Shown in pieces: positions 25,293 through 37,445 of a stretch of 64,000 nucleotides of DNA. Under the pieces are notes generated by a model, which saw only the letters and a program-made list of their open reading frames with translations, did not search any database and was not told the origin of the DNA. Position 1 is the first letter of the stretch, and every line of letters begins with the position of its first letter. The position numbers and the translations under genes were made by a program. The DNA comes from Sambucus nigra (taxonomy: Eukaryota; Streptophyta; Magnoliopsida; Dipsacales; Adoxaceae), in NCBI GenBank assembly GCA_949130495.1, contig OX422207.1, positions 706,710,456 to 706,774,455 of the forward strand, written 5' to 3'.

Positions 25293-25294
25293 GG

Positions 25295-25306
25295 TGGTAT
25301 CAGAGC
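25295..25306 (+). other. Primer-binding site of element E
   Basis: TGGTATCAGAGC two bases after the LTR end, complementary to initiator-Met tRNA. Confidence 0.93.
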
Positions 25307-25476
25307 ATCAGGTTCTAGTGTCCTTTAGGATCTGAACGGCTTATTATGTTTCCGCTGAGCTTTCTTTGATGTAGAGCCCTATTTTTTAGGACTGTTGTAT
25401 TCTTTTGTATATGCTACGTTCTTCAGCTATTTTAAGTTTATAACTGCGAACTTATAGACTTTATTCTTGTTTCAGA

Positions 25477-26769
25477 ATGCCTCCACGACGTGCACCACGG
25501 GTTCCCAGGAATGCAACGCCAGAACCAAAGCCCGCACCAATTCAGGGCACGATGAACGCCGCTGAGGTTGCAGTCATAGTAGCCCAAGCGGTAAATGATG
25601 CATTAGCCGTAGTTCAGCAGGCACCACCCCAGGCGCCAGTTGCCGCGCCAGTTGAGCCACATGCATTCCCATCTGCCTGGGAACGTGTACGTGATGCTTT
25701 TCAGAAAGCACATCCACCGGAGTTTGCTAGTAGCTCCGATGTTGTTGTTTCGAGTCAGTGGAGAAAGGATATACAGAGGCACTTGAGGATGTATGAGTGC
25801 ACTGACGTTCAGAGGCACGTACTAGCTACTTTTAAGCTAGTGGGATCTGCACTACAGTGGTGGGAGTCTATTACCACCGTGGAGGAGAGAGATACTCTCA
25901 CGATTCAGGAGTTATAGGTGCGGTTCGACCGCAAGTACTTTTCATCCGCTGTTCACACGGAAATGAGGAGGAAGTTGATGAACCTTCGACAGGAGGGTAA
26001 GACTATGGCCGAGTATGAGGTCGAATTCACCAATTTGATGAATATTGTCCCATATGAGATACCTACGGAAGAGAAGAAGATACAGAAATTTACGGACGGG
26101 TTGACATGGAGGATTCGTCAGCACTTGTTGGGGAACCTATCGTTGGCCACTTATTCTGATGTGGTTAACGCTGCATTGCTCCATTGCCAGGATCACCGCT
26201 TTCACATGACTGAGGGCAAGAGATCTGGAGAGTCCAGCCATCAGGGCAGGACTGGAGGGAACGGTGCCAGTGGGGCACAATCTGTTCAGGGGCAGAGACA
26301 GGGCGACCAGGGTTCCTAGTAGGGGGATAACAAGTGGTTCAGGTTTGGAAATTTTAGGCACGGACAGGTAGGTTTGCGGCAGGGCCATCAGGGTCCAAAT
26401 GGCCATCAGAACCAGCAGGGTCAGAATGGTCAACAACAGTTTCAGCAGGGCCAGTGGAGGAACGATAACGGCCACCAGGGCCGGGGGCAGCAGGGACAGA
26501 GAGGGGGGAACTTCACAGGGAAGTGTTTCATTTGTGGCAAGACTGGCCATAAACGCCAGGACTGTCCTGATAGGGGCAGGGCCCCGCAGCAGCAGCAGGG
26601 TGCTCGACATGAGCCACATAGGCCACTTTTTCCACCAGCCCTCCCAGCTCCAGCCCAGGTGCCAGCCCTTCCAACCATTCCAGCAGTTCCTGTGCAGCAG
26701 GGACAGTTACAGTATGGACGTGTCTATAACGTCCACCAGACAGCAGCTCCGCAGGCACCACCCGCGATT
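25477..26769 (+). pseudogene. gag of element E (with in-frame stops)
   Basis: The ATG at 25477 opens a frame that continues into pol. A Pro/Ala-rich start is followed by a retrotransposon capsid domain (about codons 65-245, with QWRKDIQRHLRMYEC, WWESI and the YEVEFTNLM segment), then a Gln/Gly-rich linker and a CCHC zinc knuckle at 26524-26565, all four ligands intact. The product would package element RNA into particles. Stops are TAG at 25915-25917 and TAG TAG at 26317-26322; all look like cag codons changed by one C-to-T step. No frameshift is seen within gag. Start choice rests on the first ATG after the leader and the following continuous domain. Confidence 0.9.
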
Positions 26770-28446
26770 GAGGGTATGTTTCCTATCCATGGTACTATGG
26801 GTCGGGTTTTGTTTGATACGGGGGAAACACATTGCTTTATAGCTACACATTTTGCCAAAGTCTTAGGGTTGTTAGCCACAGTAGAGAGCACAGTGACGTG
26901 TGTAGACTCACCACTGGGGAGTGGGTCACTTATTTTCTTTATATGATGGAGAGTAAGGGTAGAGATTGGTAGTCTGGTGTTACCTGCAGATATGTTAGTG
27001 TTAGAGATGACCGAGTATGATGCCATTATTGGTATGGATTGGCTTATTGCGTACCTAGCCATGATTGACTATTTCAGTAGGAGTATTATCTTTGCCATTC
27101 CCGGGCAGGAGATGTTTTTGGTGGCGATGCCTCGTTCTGAGGGAGGATCGTCCACTCATTTGTACTATATAGAGGAGGAGACCTCTAAGGAGGTGGTGAT
27201 ACCACTTGATTCGATTCCGATTGTTAGAGAGTTAGCCGATGTATTTCAGGATATACCTGGATTACCCCCCAGTCGAGAGATAGACTTTGTCATAGACTTA
27301 CTACCAGATACGAGACCTATAGCACGCGCACCGTACCGTATGGCTCCGCCAGAGATGCGAGAGCTACGAGATCAGATTGAGCAGTTGTTGGGTCAGGGGT
27401 TTATACGGAGGAGTACTTCGCCGTGGGGTGCCCCTATATTGTTCGTGAAGAAGAGAGATGGTTCACTGAGATTGTGTGTGGACTACCGAGAGTTGAACAA
27501 GATCACGATACGGAATAAATATCCATTGCCTCGAATCGATGACCTATTCGACCAGTTGAGAGGAGCTTCCTTCTTCTCGAAGATTGATTTGCGATCGGGA
27601 TACCATCAGTTGCGTATCAGGGAAGAGGACATCTCGAAGACTGCAATCTTATCGAGATATGGTTCTTACGAGTTTCGAGTTATGCCTTTTGGTTTGACCA
27701 ATGCTCCAGCCGTGTTTATGGACTTGATGAATAGGGTGTTCAGAGATTTCCTCGATCAGTTTGTCATTGTCTTCATTGATGATATTCTGGTTTACTCCCA
27801 GACAGAGGAGGAGCACGCCGAGCACTTGAGGCAAGTTTTGCAGACGCTACGTCAGAACGAGCTGTATGCAAAATATGAGAAGTGCAGGTTTTGGCTGAAG
27901 GAGGTTCAGTTTTTGGGGCATATTATTTCCGACCGAGGGATATCTGTTGATCCGGGGAAAGTATCCGCGGTGAGGGAGTGGGGACAGCCCACGACACCGA
28001 CGGAGATTCGTAGTTTCTTGGGCCTAGCAGGATACTACAGGAGGTTTATTCGGGGATTTTTGAAGATAGCAGGTCCTTTGACACATCTGACTCGTAAAGG
28101 TGTGCCGTACATTTGGAGTGATGCCTGTCAGTTGGCATTCGATGAGTTAAAGGACAAGTTAACCTCAGCACCTGTGTTAGCATTGCCGAGACCGGGAGTT
28201 GAGTATCTAGTTTACACCGATGCATCCTTACAAGGACTTGGAGGTGTATTGCAGCAGGAAAGTCAGGCCATAGCTTATGCTTCCCATAAGCTTAAGCCTC
28301 ACGAGAAGAATTACCCCACCCACGACTTGGAGTTGGCGGCAGTGGTATTTACCCTTCGGATTTGGAGACATTATCTTTTGGGGGAAAATTTTGATTGTTC
28401 ACAGACCACAAGTCCCTCCAGTACCTATTCACGCAGAAGGAGTTGA
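26770..28446 (+). pseudogene. protease, RT and RNase H of element E
   Basis: Same frame as gag. The protease active site Asp-Thr-Gly is at 26815-26823; a TGA at 26944-26946 breaks protease after that. RT runs from about 27380 ([19 protein letters not shown]) with the catalytic FIDD at 27772-27783 intact. RNase H begins near 28200 ([12 protein letters not shown]). The frame is lost at about 28394, where one base is missing compared with the related sequence near 2068, so it ends at 28446 while the true continuation is in the next frame from 28395. RT copies element RNA into DNA and RNase H removes the RNA strand. Confidence 0.92.
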
Positions 28447-30101
28447 ATATGCGGCAGCGAAGGTGGCTTCAGTTTGTGAAGGATTATCAGTTCGATATCC
28501 AATATCACCCGGGGAAGGCTAACGTGGTAGCAGACGCGTTGAGCCGTAGGCCAGTAGATGAGGTGGAAAATGTGTGGAAGGCAAAGTGGAAGGAGTTGGG
28601 ACACCAAGAGGCAGTGGCCCGATAATTCATGTCGGTGATGACTGTTACACCGCATATTGTCACGAGGGTGATAAAGGCACAAGCAGATGACTCGTTCTGT
28701 CAGGAGCTGATAGTTCGATTACTAGCAGAGGGAGCCGAATCCTATATCGTTAGCTCAGACGGGGGATTACGCTTTAATGGGAGATTAGTAGTTCCGGAAG
28801 GGGAGTAATTGCGACACGAGGTGATGGCAGAGTCGCACGGCTCACGGTTCGCGGTACATCCCGGTGGGGACAAAATGTACCAAGACATGAGACGTCAGTA
28901 TTGGTGGAGCGGGATGAAGAAAGATATTGCCGTGTTTGTATCAAAATGCGCCACTTGTCAGCTAGTAAAAGTGGATCATCAGAGACCGGCAGGACTTTTA
29001 CAGCCGTTGGAGGTCCCGATGTGGATGTGGGAGAGCATCTCCATGGACTTCATCACGGGGTTGCCTACGTCACAGAGAGGTCACGACTCCATCTGGGTAA
29101 TTGTGGACAGGTTGACCAAAGTCGCTCATTTTTTACCCGTAAGGACAGACTACACTGTGGGACAGTATGCCCAGCTCTTTATTTCAGAGATAGTGAGACT
29201 TCACGGTGTGCCCTTAAATATCGTGTCTGACCGAGACAAGATATTTGTTTCACGGTTTTGGGAGAGTTTTCAGGAGGCCATGGGCACGGAATTGCGGTTG
29301 AGTACAGCGTATCACCCGCAGACCGATGGGCAAACGGAGCGTACAAACCAGATGTTGGAGGACATGCTACGTATGAATATCATTGATTTTGGGGGTGGAT
29401 GGGAGCAGTATCTTCCACTGGTAGAGTTTGCTTACAATAACTCCTACCATTTCACCATTGGCATGGCTCCATTTGAGGCGTTGTACGGTAGACCTTGTCG
29501 TTCCCCAGCATGTTGGTTGGAAGTGGGGGACAACAAACTACTTGGGCCGGAAGTGATTCAGGATACTTCGACGAGGATATAATTGATTCGGAGTCGCATT
29601 CGGGTAGCTCAGGATCGGCAGAAGAGCTATGCTGATGCGAAGAGGTTCTTCAGGGAGTTCCAAGTGGGGGACCAGGTTTTGCTCAAAGTATCTCCTATGA
29701 AGGGGATTATGCGTTTCGGGAAGAAAGGGAAGTTGGCACCAAGATATGTGGGACCATTTCCTATTATTGAGCGGATTGGACCGGTTGCGTATAGGCTTGG
29801 GTTACCGGAGCATTTGCATCGGATTCACGATGAGTTTCATATTTCCTCGCTAAGGAAATATCTTAGAGACGATTTAGCTCATTCTCATATTGCTTTGGAG
29901 GACATCGATCTCCAGACTGATAGCTCCTACGAGGAGGGACCGATTGCTATTTTGGACCGAAGTGAGCGAAAACTGCGGTCAAAGATCGTTCCATTAGTAC
30001 GTGTTCAGTGTCGACATCATAATGTCGAGGAGTCCACATGGGAGCGCGAGGATGAGATGCGCGAACGTTATCCGGAGTTGTTCTTACCAGGTACTTTCTA
30101 G
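28395..30101 (+). pseudogene. end of RNase H, integrase and chromodomain of element E
   Basis: This frame opens with the last part of RNase H ([11 protein letters not shown]). Integrase follows: zinc-binding HHCC region at about 28836-28965 (SHGSRFAVH, CATCQ), catalytic Asp at 29046, Asp at 29229 and Glu at 29337, with 35 residues between the last two, the D,D35E spacing. [12 protein letters not shown] segment and a C-terminal chromodomain-like stretch (about 29990-30085) precede the stop at 30099-30101. Internal TAA stops lie at 28623-28625, 28806-28808 and 29580-29582. The chromodomain end is what places it in the chromovirus group. Enzyme residues are intact; only the stops would block expression. 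Confidence 0.92.
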
Positions 30102-30130
30102 TTCTGAATTTCGGGACGAAATTCAGTTAT

Positions 30131-30143
30131 TAGGGGGGAAGTA
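30131..30143 (+). other. Polypurine tract of element E
   Basis: taggggggaagta directly before the 3' LTR, preceded by gaatttcgggacgaaattc at about 30106-30124. Confidence 0.9.
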
Positions 30144-33027
30144 TGTAATACCCCGTATTTTCATGATATTTATTTGATTAAAATGTGTATATATGGCAAT
30201 ATATGAATATTGGAAATATTGAAATTGTCGCGAGATTGAAATACAGCAATTTGGGAAATTTTGTTGGGACGCGCGTGACAGTCGCGTCAGGAATATAATT
30301 ATTTGAATTAAAAAGTGAATTTTATTTTTATCACCCGTATGGTCATTTTGAGTGCGCCAACGTGTTCGAAAGGGTCGAAATAGTCAGAAAACACTAGCCG
30401 GGGGTTAAGTTTGGGTCCCGGGGCATTATTGGGCCATACCGGTAACTTATAGGGGCATTTCGGTAATTTCGGAAATTGGGTAATTAAAACCCACGAAAAT
30501 TAGAGTTAGAAATCTGACTTAGTCTCAACCCACTAAGCCATTTCCAACCCCAATTTAGGTAGTGGGCTACGGGAGAGGTTTAGAAACCTTAAAACTTGGC
30601 AAAAACCAACCCCACCTCCATTATCACCTTGAGAAGAACCTTGAGAAGAACTTGTAGAGAGAGAGAGGAAGAGAAGAATTCTGCAGAGAGAGAGAGAAGA
30701 CAATCCAACCTTCAGGATTCAACCTCAAATTCAGAGAAAGATTAGAGGCAAGTGGTTTAATTACAATTGATTCAATGCCATGCTTTTCCATGTTTAGGAA
30801 TTATCGAATTTATCTTGGAAGATGATATAGACCCATGAATTGGAAGTTTAAAACTATGAATTATGTTAGGGACTGCATGTAGTAACAATCTGGACGAATT
30901 ATGAATTCAAAATTATGACCCTTGATGATTTAAAAACGGATTTAAGAAGAGGTTTATTAATGTTCTTGAAAGAATTAGAAAACTAGGGTTCTTGATGAAG
31001 ATTGATCCATATATAGCCCTTGGTTGATGAATTATTGGTTTTAGAACGTTATTAATGTTGTAGGATGGTTGTATGATGATACTATAACGTTATATTATAG
31101 ATTCATGGATTAAAAGTATGTTTTGGGATGATTTGAAAACTGCAAAACGAAGCAGTCCGTAGCCATACCTGGTGCATTCGATCGATCGATGTTCATCAGT
31201 CGATCGATCGACCACCATCGATCGATCGAAGGAAAAAGTCGATCGATCGACCTTCCCAGAATGAGTAAAGTTTTTCCCTATTTAAATTTTAATGATGTTA
31301 ACCCTTGGATGATATTGTTGGAGACCGTATGAATAACCTTAACCTTAAGGAAGACCAGTAGGCATGGTTATGAAATTTGGACCTTAATTAGAATTCAATT
31401 TGAGGAATTATTCTAAACTAATGAAATTCGATAAGTGAGATAATATTTGAGTTAATAGTGTAAATTTGAATAATTTGATGAAATGAGGTTTGGGGCAGAA
31501 GTAAGGACCTTAGGAATAAAGATGTTATACGTGGGAATAATAGGAACTTAATAATCTATTTTTAGATAGGTTTTAAGTATAAGAAACTACGACGTGAGAC
31601 GTGTCGACAGTTTAACTTTTATATTATCGGGAGAGGTAAAATATACAAAGTTGGAATAATGGTATAAGGATGTAGAGTATACCTTTATTAATATTGAATT
31701 ATCTAAGATGTGTGAATGCTTAGTATATGATTTTTATATGTATGACATACCTACCATACTTGCTATCACGGGAGGTTACGTTCGCTTAGGGCCTTCTTAT
31801 CCTTGTGTTGCCCGGATTTAGATTGGTACCTCGAGGACATAGTTCAAGAGAACGACTTATTTGTGAGTTAATAAGCCAGCAGACTATGGAGCGTAGGTAT
31901 GTACGTGACCATGGATATGTTGAATTATGTTCGCCTCCTTTTTTGTGTGTGGTGTTTATTCCAACAATTCCTGAGAGATTCGGAATTTGTGATCCTTATG
32001 TACGTGATGTACCAGGATGGATAGCAGAGTATGTGTGCACCGCAGCTTAGACTTTGGGTGCTTGTATTGTATATTTATGATGTGAATAATATACGGTTAA
32101 ATGAAAAGGAAATTGTTATGTTAATTTGTGGGTATAGTAACTGTAATATTATGAAAAGATAAAAGGGGACATATATCAATAAATGGTTTTGTTAATAATT
32201 GGGAATCCGAGAATTAAAGTAGAACTCTCTATTTAATTGTTAAGGTTGGAATTAAACGTGAACCGAGTATAAGTGTTAGAAACTCTTTTGAACTAGATAG
32301 TTATGAGAAAACACATGAATGGGTACAGGAACCTTAGGAGTGCACAGTTAGACGAGAGGTGAGTATTTCATGTGAGAGCACGTACTAACATGTATTTTGC
32401 ATTTATTATTTTAAATGTTGTTAAAGCACTTGCTGTTTTCAAAATACTCTCCACTTTCGGGCTCTGACCCGTTTGCTTTCAAATCTATTTTTGTAAAAAC
32501 CATTTTAGGTGCCCAGCCACAAGGACACCATGCTTAGGATCCTCATTCAGGTGACGAGCTGTAGCTATTTGTGGAAGTTACAGGACATTGATTATAGACG
32601 CTTCATCTATCTTGACTCTATACTCAGTATTTATCAGTTGTAGGGCATGTCACCCATTTCTTTTAGAGGCATTTCATTTATTTCAGTTATTCAGACTTCG
32701 GGCATGTAATTAATTCAGAATTCAGACTTGTCTTATTATTTTCAGTTGTGGGATTGTTGTGAGGAGTTTTCCTTCGGACTTATTACTATTGTTGGTTATT
32801 TCATTACTTCGTTATGGTGAATGGATTTATGTTGTTCTTCCATTATTCTTTTATTGCATGTTAATCAGACTTAACATAAAATTTGGCAACTTACTTTTTA
32901 AATACTAGGTGGTTAGTAATCATTAAAATGTTTTCGACAGTGATGATATTAACTGGATCAACTTGGCATTTTGTATTAATTTAATAAAGGAGTAGCTACC
33001 CGGTATTTAATTAGTCGGGGTGTCACA
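30144..33027 (+). repeat. 3' LTR of element E (2884 bp)
   Basis: TGTAATACCCCG start, GGGGTGTCACA end. It differs from the 5' LTR by loss of about 80 bases near 30174 between short tattt repeats, a 12-base duplication (ccttgagaagaa) near 30640, and 9 extra bases near 31997. A GATC cluster is at 31177-31252. Confidence 0.95.
31177..31252. repeat. GATCGATC palindrome cluster in 3' LTR of E
   Basis: Identical in layout to 23451-23526 of the 5' LTR. Confidence 0.88.
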
Positions 33028-33436
33028 ACAAAGGGTTGAACGTGGTTCAACTCAATGAGGTGCCTTTATCCACAAGTGCAAAGTTATTTTGTATTAGGAC
33101 ATGGTAAAAGATCTTTAGAGTCTATCAAGGATTTGGTGTGTGCCATTTTCTTCATGACCTAGCTATGAGATATGGTATTGTTAAATAAAGGGGAGTGAAA
33201 AGGAGAAGAGGCGGAGTACCTTTATAAGTATGGTACTTATACATTTTTACATTCTTGATGATAACAATTGATGAGCTAACTATAGACAGTTGGGACTGTA
33301 CACATAAAGAGACTGTATGCAATTAAATAAAGAGACTGTACACATTCCCACATGCATCTCATGTGTATGCCCTGATAGTCTAAATTACTAATGGTTGGTC
33401 ATCCTACTGACCATGAGAGAATATTGAGCCGACCAA
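33028..33436. other. Target DNA between elements E and F
   Basis: About 400 bases beginning with the right target copy of E. A small imperfect repeat (aaagagactgta twice, near 33307-33344) is the only structure I see. No coding sequence recognised. Confidence 0.55.
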
Positions 33437-34074
33437 GATAATGATTTTACAAAAGTGTACATTTTGTACCCCGAATAGATATATTTTAGTTGCTAATTCT
33501 CAACAATTTGGGTCTTATGTGCGTAAATGTTCACTGTGAAGGCTTGATTTCGTTTGCAGTTCAAAAAGTAATATTTCGAGGCAAATGTGAATCAAATGGA
33601 GCAAATTTCCCATTCCTGTAACCCTACCCTCGCCTAAACCTACCCCACACCCCATGTGTGTTTAGTTTGTGCCTTTTTATATTTTTTTAGCTTTTTAGTT
33701 AGAGTCGTTTTTATTTTAGATATAATTAGAATTTCTAGGTTTTATTTTCTATTTCTCTATTTTATTTTGATTAGTGTAATTATATTTTATTTTGATTAGT
33801 TTTTATTTTATTTTATTAGGATTAGTTTTTTTAGGATTTCATTTATGTTTTTAGATTTTACATTTTATTTTTAGAATTTTAGTTTAGTTTTAATAGATTT
33901 TTATTTTTATTTTTATTTTCATTTTTTATATTGAGTCTTTATTTTATTTTTAGAGTAGGATTTTATTTTTTGATTTTTAGTTGTATTAGTCTTATTTTTT
34001 AGTGTTATTTTTTTTAGGTGTCCAAATTAAACACACACCCACCCACCTACCATATAACTACATCCACACAAAAA
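33437..34074 (+). repeat. 5' LTR of element F
   Basis: Aligns with 37446-38044 through shared segments such as gtgtacattttgtaccccg, ggtgtccaaattaaacacac and the T-rich middle. The left end has lost the TGTGATAAGC start still seen in the right copy. Confidence 0.72.
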
Positions 34075-34089
34075 AGAAAAGTTGTCAAA

Positions 34090-34102
34090 TGGCGTCGTTG
34101 CC
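34090..34102 (+). other. Primer-binding site of element F (probable)
   Basis: TGGCGTCGTTGCC, close to the TGGCGCCGTTGCC used by Athila-like elements, 16 bases after the LTR. The spacing is longer than usual, so the LTR end or the site may have shifted. Confidence 0.5.
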
Positions 34103-34914
34103 ATTCTTGGGAGCGTGAAGCACTTGGAGAGGATTTCATCTTGTAGTTCATTTATTTTTCGCAATTTGTTATTTTTTTAGTACTATTTTTCTTTACTTTA
34201 GAAGGATTTTATCAGGAGTTAATTAATTTTCTTGTATTATGGTGCATAGAGACACCATATTTTTTATTTTTTAAAATTGTAATAATCGAAGAAAGTGTGA
34301 TAGGAAAACCGGACAAGGTAGAGAGAGGGCATCCAAAGCAAGGATTTAGAAACTACTCTACTTTGGGTCGGTAGGACTCCCGGGGCTCACTGAGATTGAC
34401 GTGATCTCCCCCCGGTCGGCTCAAATCTTTCGGCACCCCACGGCCTAAAAATCATTTGAGGTACATTTTTAAACCCCCGTGCCTCTCTTGTTAGCGAGTC
34501 AATTCTTTTGCGTGCTTTGTGTTCTCTTTCTTGATTTTATTCTCGCATTTATTTTCGAATGGTGTGATGAATTAATTGACTGAAACCTACACCCGGTCAC
34601 TCACGAGAAGGGATTTCATCACCCGACTCACTCGCTTACCAACTGTGTGCTACCCTAGCCATCACTAAATTTAAAATCAATCAACTAGGTAGTCCACAAG
34701 GAGTACATTTTTGAAAAGGCGATCACTGAGATAATTCCGTGCTTTCTTTATCGCCCGCGGACTTAAGTAAAATTTGACTATCCTTTCATTAAATTTAAAG
34801 AAAAAAATTGGCTATGTTCTAGTTAGGATTTATCCTTGACTTGTGTGTGTCGAATTAAATTTTTTGGTAGTCGAGTTTTAGTGAGTTCATGCAAATTCAA
34901 AGAGTCCACCTATT

Positions 34915-35345
34915 TTTCCCACTCTTTTCTTCCAAAAAAAATCCAAAAATATTTTTTTTCCTTAGTTTTCTCCAAAAAAATCAAAAAACATTTTCTTTCC
35001 TTATATTTTTTACAAAAATCTAAAAATATTTTCTTTCCTTTTGAAAAAAATTCAAAAAATCCAAAAATATTTTTTTTCCCACTCTTTTCTTAAAAAACAA
35101 TCCAAAAATAATTTTTTCCTTGGTTTTGCCCAAAAAAAAATCCAAAAATATTTTCTTCCTTTATTTTTTTAGAAAAATCCAAAAATATTTTCTTTCCTTT
35201 TGAAAAAAATTTAAAAAATCCGAATATATTTTTTTTCCTCAAAAAAATCCAAAAATATATTTTTTCCACTATTTTGTTCCAAAAAATCCAAAAACATTTT
35301 CTTCCTTTCATTTTCTAAAAGTCCCAAAAATATTTGCTTTCTTTT
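34915..35345. repeat. Degenerate T/A-rich tandem repeat in element F
   Basis: Repeated units of the form tttctttcctt...aaaaaatccaaaaatat, roughly 45-60 bases each, about eight imperfect copies. Both strands give Lys/Phe-rich frames, which I treat as artefacts. Confidence 0.75.
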
Positions 35346-36477
35346 TCAAATTCTTCAAGAACAAAAAAAAAGAGAACATCTTGAAAATAAAAAATAAGAC
35401 CGTGATCGGTGTTTCTTCACCATCACCTTTGTCTAATTATCCAACAAGACTGACGCTTCAGTCTTGTGTTTGGGGATGATTATCATCACCCGATTTTTCT
35501 GCCACCCCATACTTTCCTAATTCCTATCTTTAGGGTGGGATTCCTATCGCGTTTCTTGTATGAGTCTCATCTTGTTTGGGGGTGGTGTTTCACATCACCC
35601 TATGTTTTCCCCTTTTTTTAGACTTGTACACCTTTTTTTGTCTTATCATTTATTCAGGTTTATTCTTAGCTTCATCTGTCCACTTCAATAGCGGTTGATT
35701 CTGGTAATCTCTTTCCTGCCTTATGCTCTCTATTTTAAAAATCATTTGACTTAACATCGAGGACGATGTTCCTTTTTGTTTGGGAGTGGGGAATTTTATC
35801 AAAATCATACCTCTTTTGAAAAATATTGATTTTTAAACCTGATTTTTTAAAACTCCCCCCAGTTTCTTTCATCTCACTCATTGATGTGAATTTTCTATCA
35901 TCCATCTTTTTAAGTATATGAATAAACCTAGAGGATTTATTTTTTATAAATAGCTTATGTAATACATAACAAGGCATTTTGCACCATGAATTTCTAGACT
36001 CAACAAAATTTACGCACTTATCAAGTCACTACAGTTTAGAGTTGAAGAGTAATATAATTCTATAGAGAACCTTAAGGATCACTAGTAGAGAATTTAGCTT
36101 GTGAGATTCGTGCCTTTCACCCTTTCATAGTGTCTTACGCAATCTACGAGTCACAAGTTGATTCAACTTCCTTTGGGTCCGCACTTAATCATTGTATAAA
36201 CTCATTATTCTTCACTAAATTTTTGGCTTGATCATTGAGAATGACATTTTTTTGAGTTCTAATAAACGCGTGTCTTGAAGTTTGTCCCGGTCACCAAACT
36301 TTCATCCATACACTCACCCCTTTTTCATACTATTTACCATTCGTGTAACCCATTACGTTACCATATTCACATATTCCCTACATCATCCAGATACATACCC
36401 CACCACATTCTCTATATCATCCTTCATTTTTGAGAAAAAAGTGTGATTTCAAATGTTAAATGTCTTCAGTGTTGGTT

Positions 36478-36625
36478 TGAAAAGAGAGAGAAAAAAACAA
36501 AAAAGCAAAAAAAGGGAAAAAATAGAAAAAAGAGAAAAAAAAAGAAAGAGAAAAAAAATAGAGAAAAAGAAAAGAAAAATCGAAAAAAAAGAAAAAAAAA
36601 AGGGAAAAGAAAAGAAAGAGAGTTT
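36478..36625 (+). repeat. Purine tract (GA-rich) in element F
   Basis: About 150 bases almost only G and A (gagaaaaaaa type), with a few t and c. Such a polypurine strand could form triplex or stall polymerase, but nothing here shows a function. Confidence 0.8.
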
Positions 36626-37445
36626 GTAGTTAGTTTTGAAATAAAGGCATTTGTTCTTCATAGTACACTCTTCTCGCTTATCGCATCCATATTTTATCCA
36701 TCACATCACTCATCCATCACCATTCTATCCTATCCTACTTCATACCATCCTACCTAATTTCATTTCCCCCTCACCCATATACATCCATTTTTTTCCTTAT
36801 GTGTTAAGGTAAATGAAAGTCAATGTGGTGAATAACTTGACGTTCTCAATGTAGTAATTCACATTCTTTGATGAAATCATTTTCTTTCTTAATGTTCATT
36901 CTTTCTTATGTGTGTGTGAGACGTTTGACCTTGCTTACATTTACTCACCTCCTCACACACAAGAGCGATACACCTACCCTAATCTCGAGAGTTCATTTAA
37001 GAGAGTCATATCCAGTGAGAAGTTGAAGCGTTGATTTCGAAAAGGCAATCTAGGAATTACTCTTGTGATATTCGACCCATTTTGACCGATTCACAACAGG
37101 CACGTTGAGTTCTAGGAAGGATGTGCCTTGTGTATTTATTTAGTTGAACTTTTAAACATTCTAACTTATATTTCTGAAATCATTTCTCTCATAACTGATT
37201 GTTCGATTATTCTATGTCTAATAAGAGATTGACTGTCATTTTTAAATAAAGAATTTTGTGGGTATATTCCCTGCAAACCCTCACAAGACACAACTCTTTC
37301 TGTAGGGTAACCTATCTTGAAAGACTTGTTGCACATGCTAAGTGCAATCGCAAGTGCCCTCGAAAGTGTTACACTTTTGGTTGCTTATCTTTCTCTTTTT
37401 CTCTATATTTTTCTTGAGGACTAGAAATGTTCTATTTGTGGGTGG

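Larger units (their letters stand above)
22350..33027 (+). mobile_element. Element E: near-intact Ty3/gypsy chromovirus (Tekay-like)
   Basis: A full element of 10.7 kb: 5' LTR, primer site, gag-pol, polypurine tract, 3' LTR, with a perfect target duplication acaaa at 22345-22349 and 33028-33032. LTR copies are nearly identical outside three indels, so the insertion is recent. Gag and pol lie in one long frame, as in this clade, broken by several stops and one frameshift. Protease, RT and integrase catalytic residues are all present. It is the youngest coding element here and the closest relative of A and D. Confidence 0.95.
34103..37445 (+). other. Non-coding interior of element F
   Basis: No gag or pol motif on either strand. 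It contains two low-complexity tracts (34915-35345 and 36478-36625) and, near 35757-35794, gaggacgatgttcc...gggagtgggg, a segment of the type found before the 3' end of such elements. Short open frames here come from the low-complexity tracts. Confidence 0.65.

Noticed and set aside
26137..27062. Several long minus-strand and off-frame open frames over gag-pol of E
   Set aside because: Shadows of the GC-richer gag-pol coding strand.
20022..31252. GATC runs considered as a CRISPR-like array
   Set aside because: Spacers and repeats are about ten bases, the runs are palindromic microrepeats inside LTRs, and no cas-like gene is present.
34836..35311. Phe/Lys-rich frames on both strands
   Set aside because: Translation of the degenerate T/A tandem repeat in element F.
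36443..36757. Lys/Glu-rich 104-codon frame
   Set aside because: Direct translation of the GA-rich purine tract.
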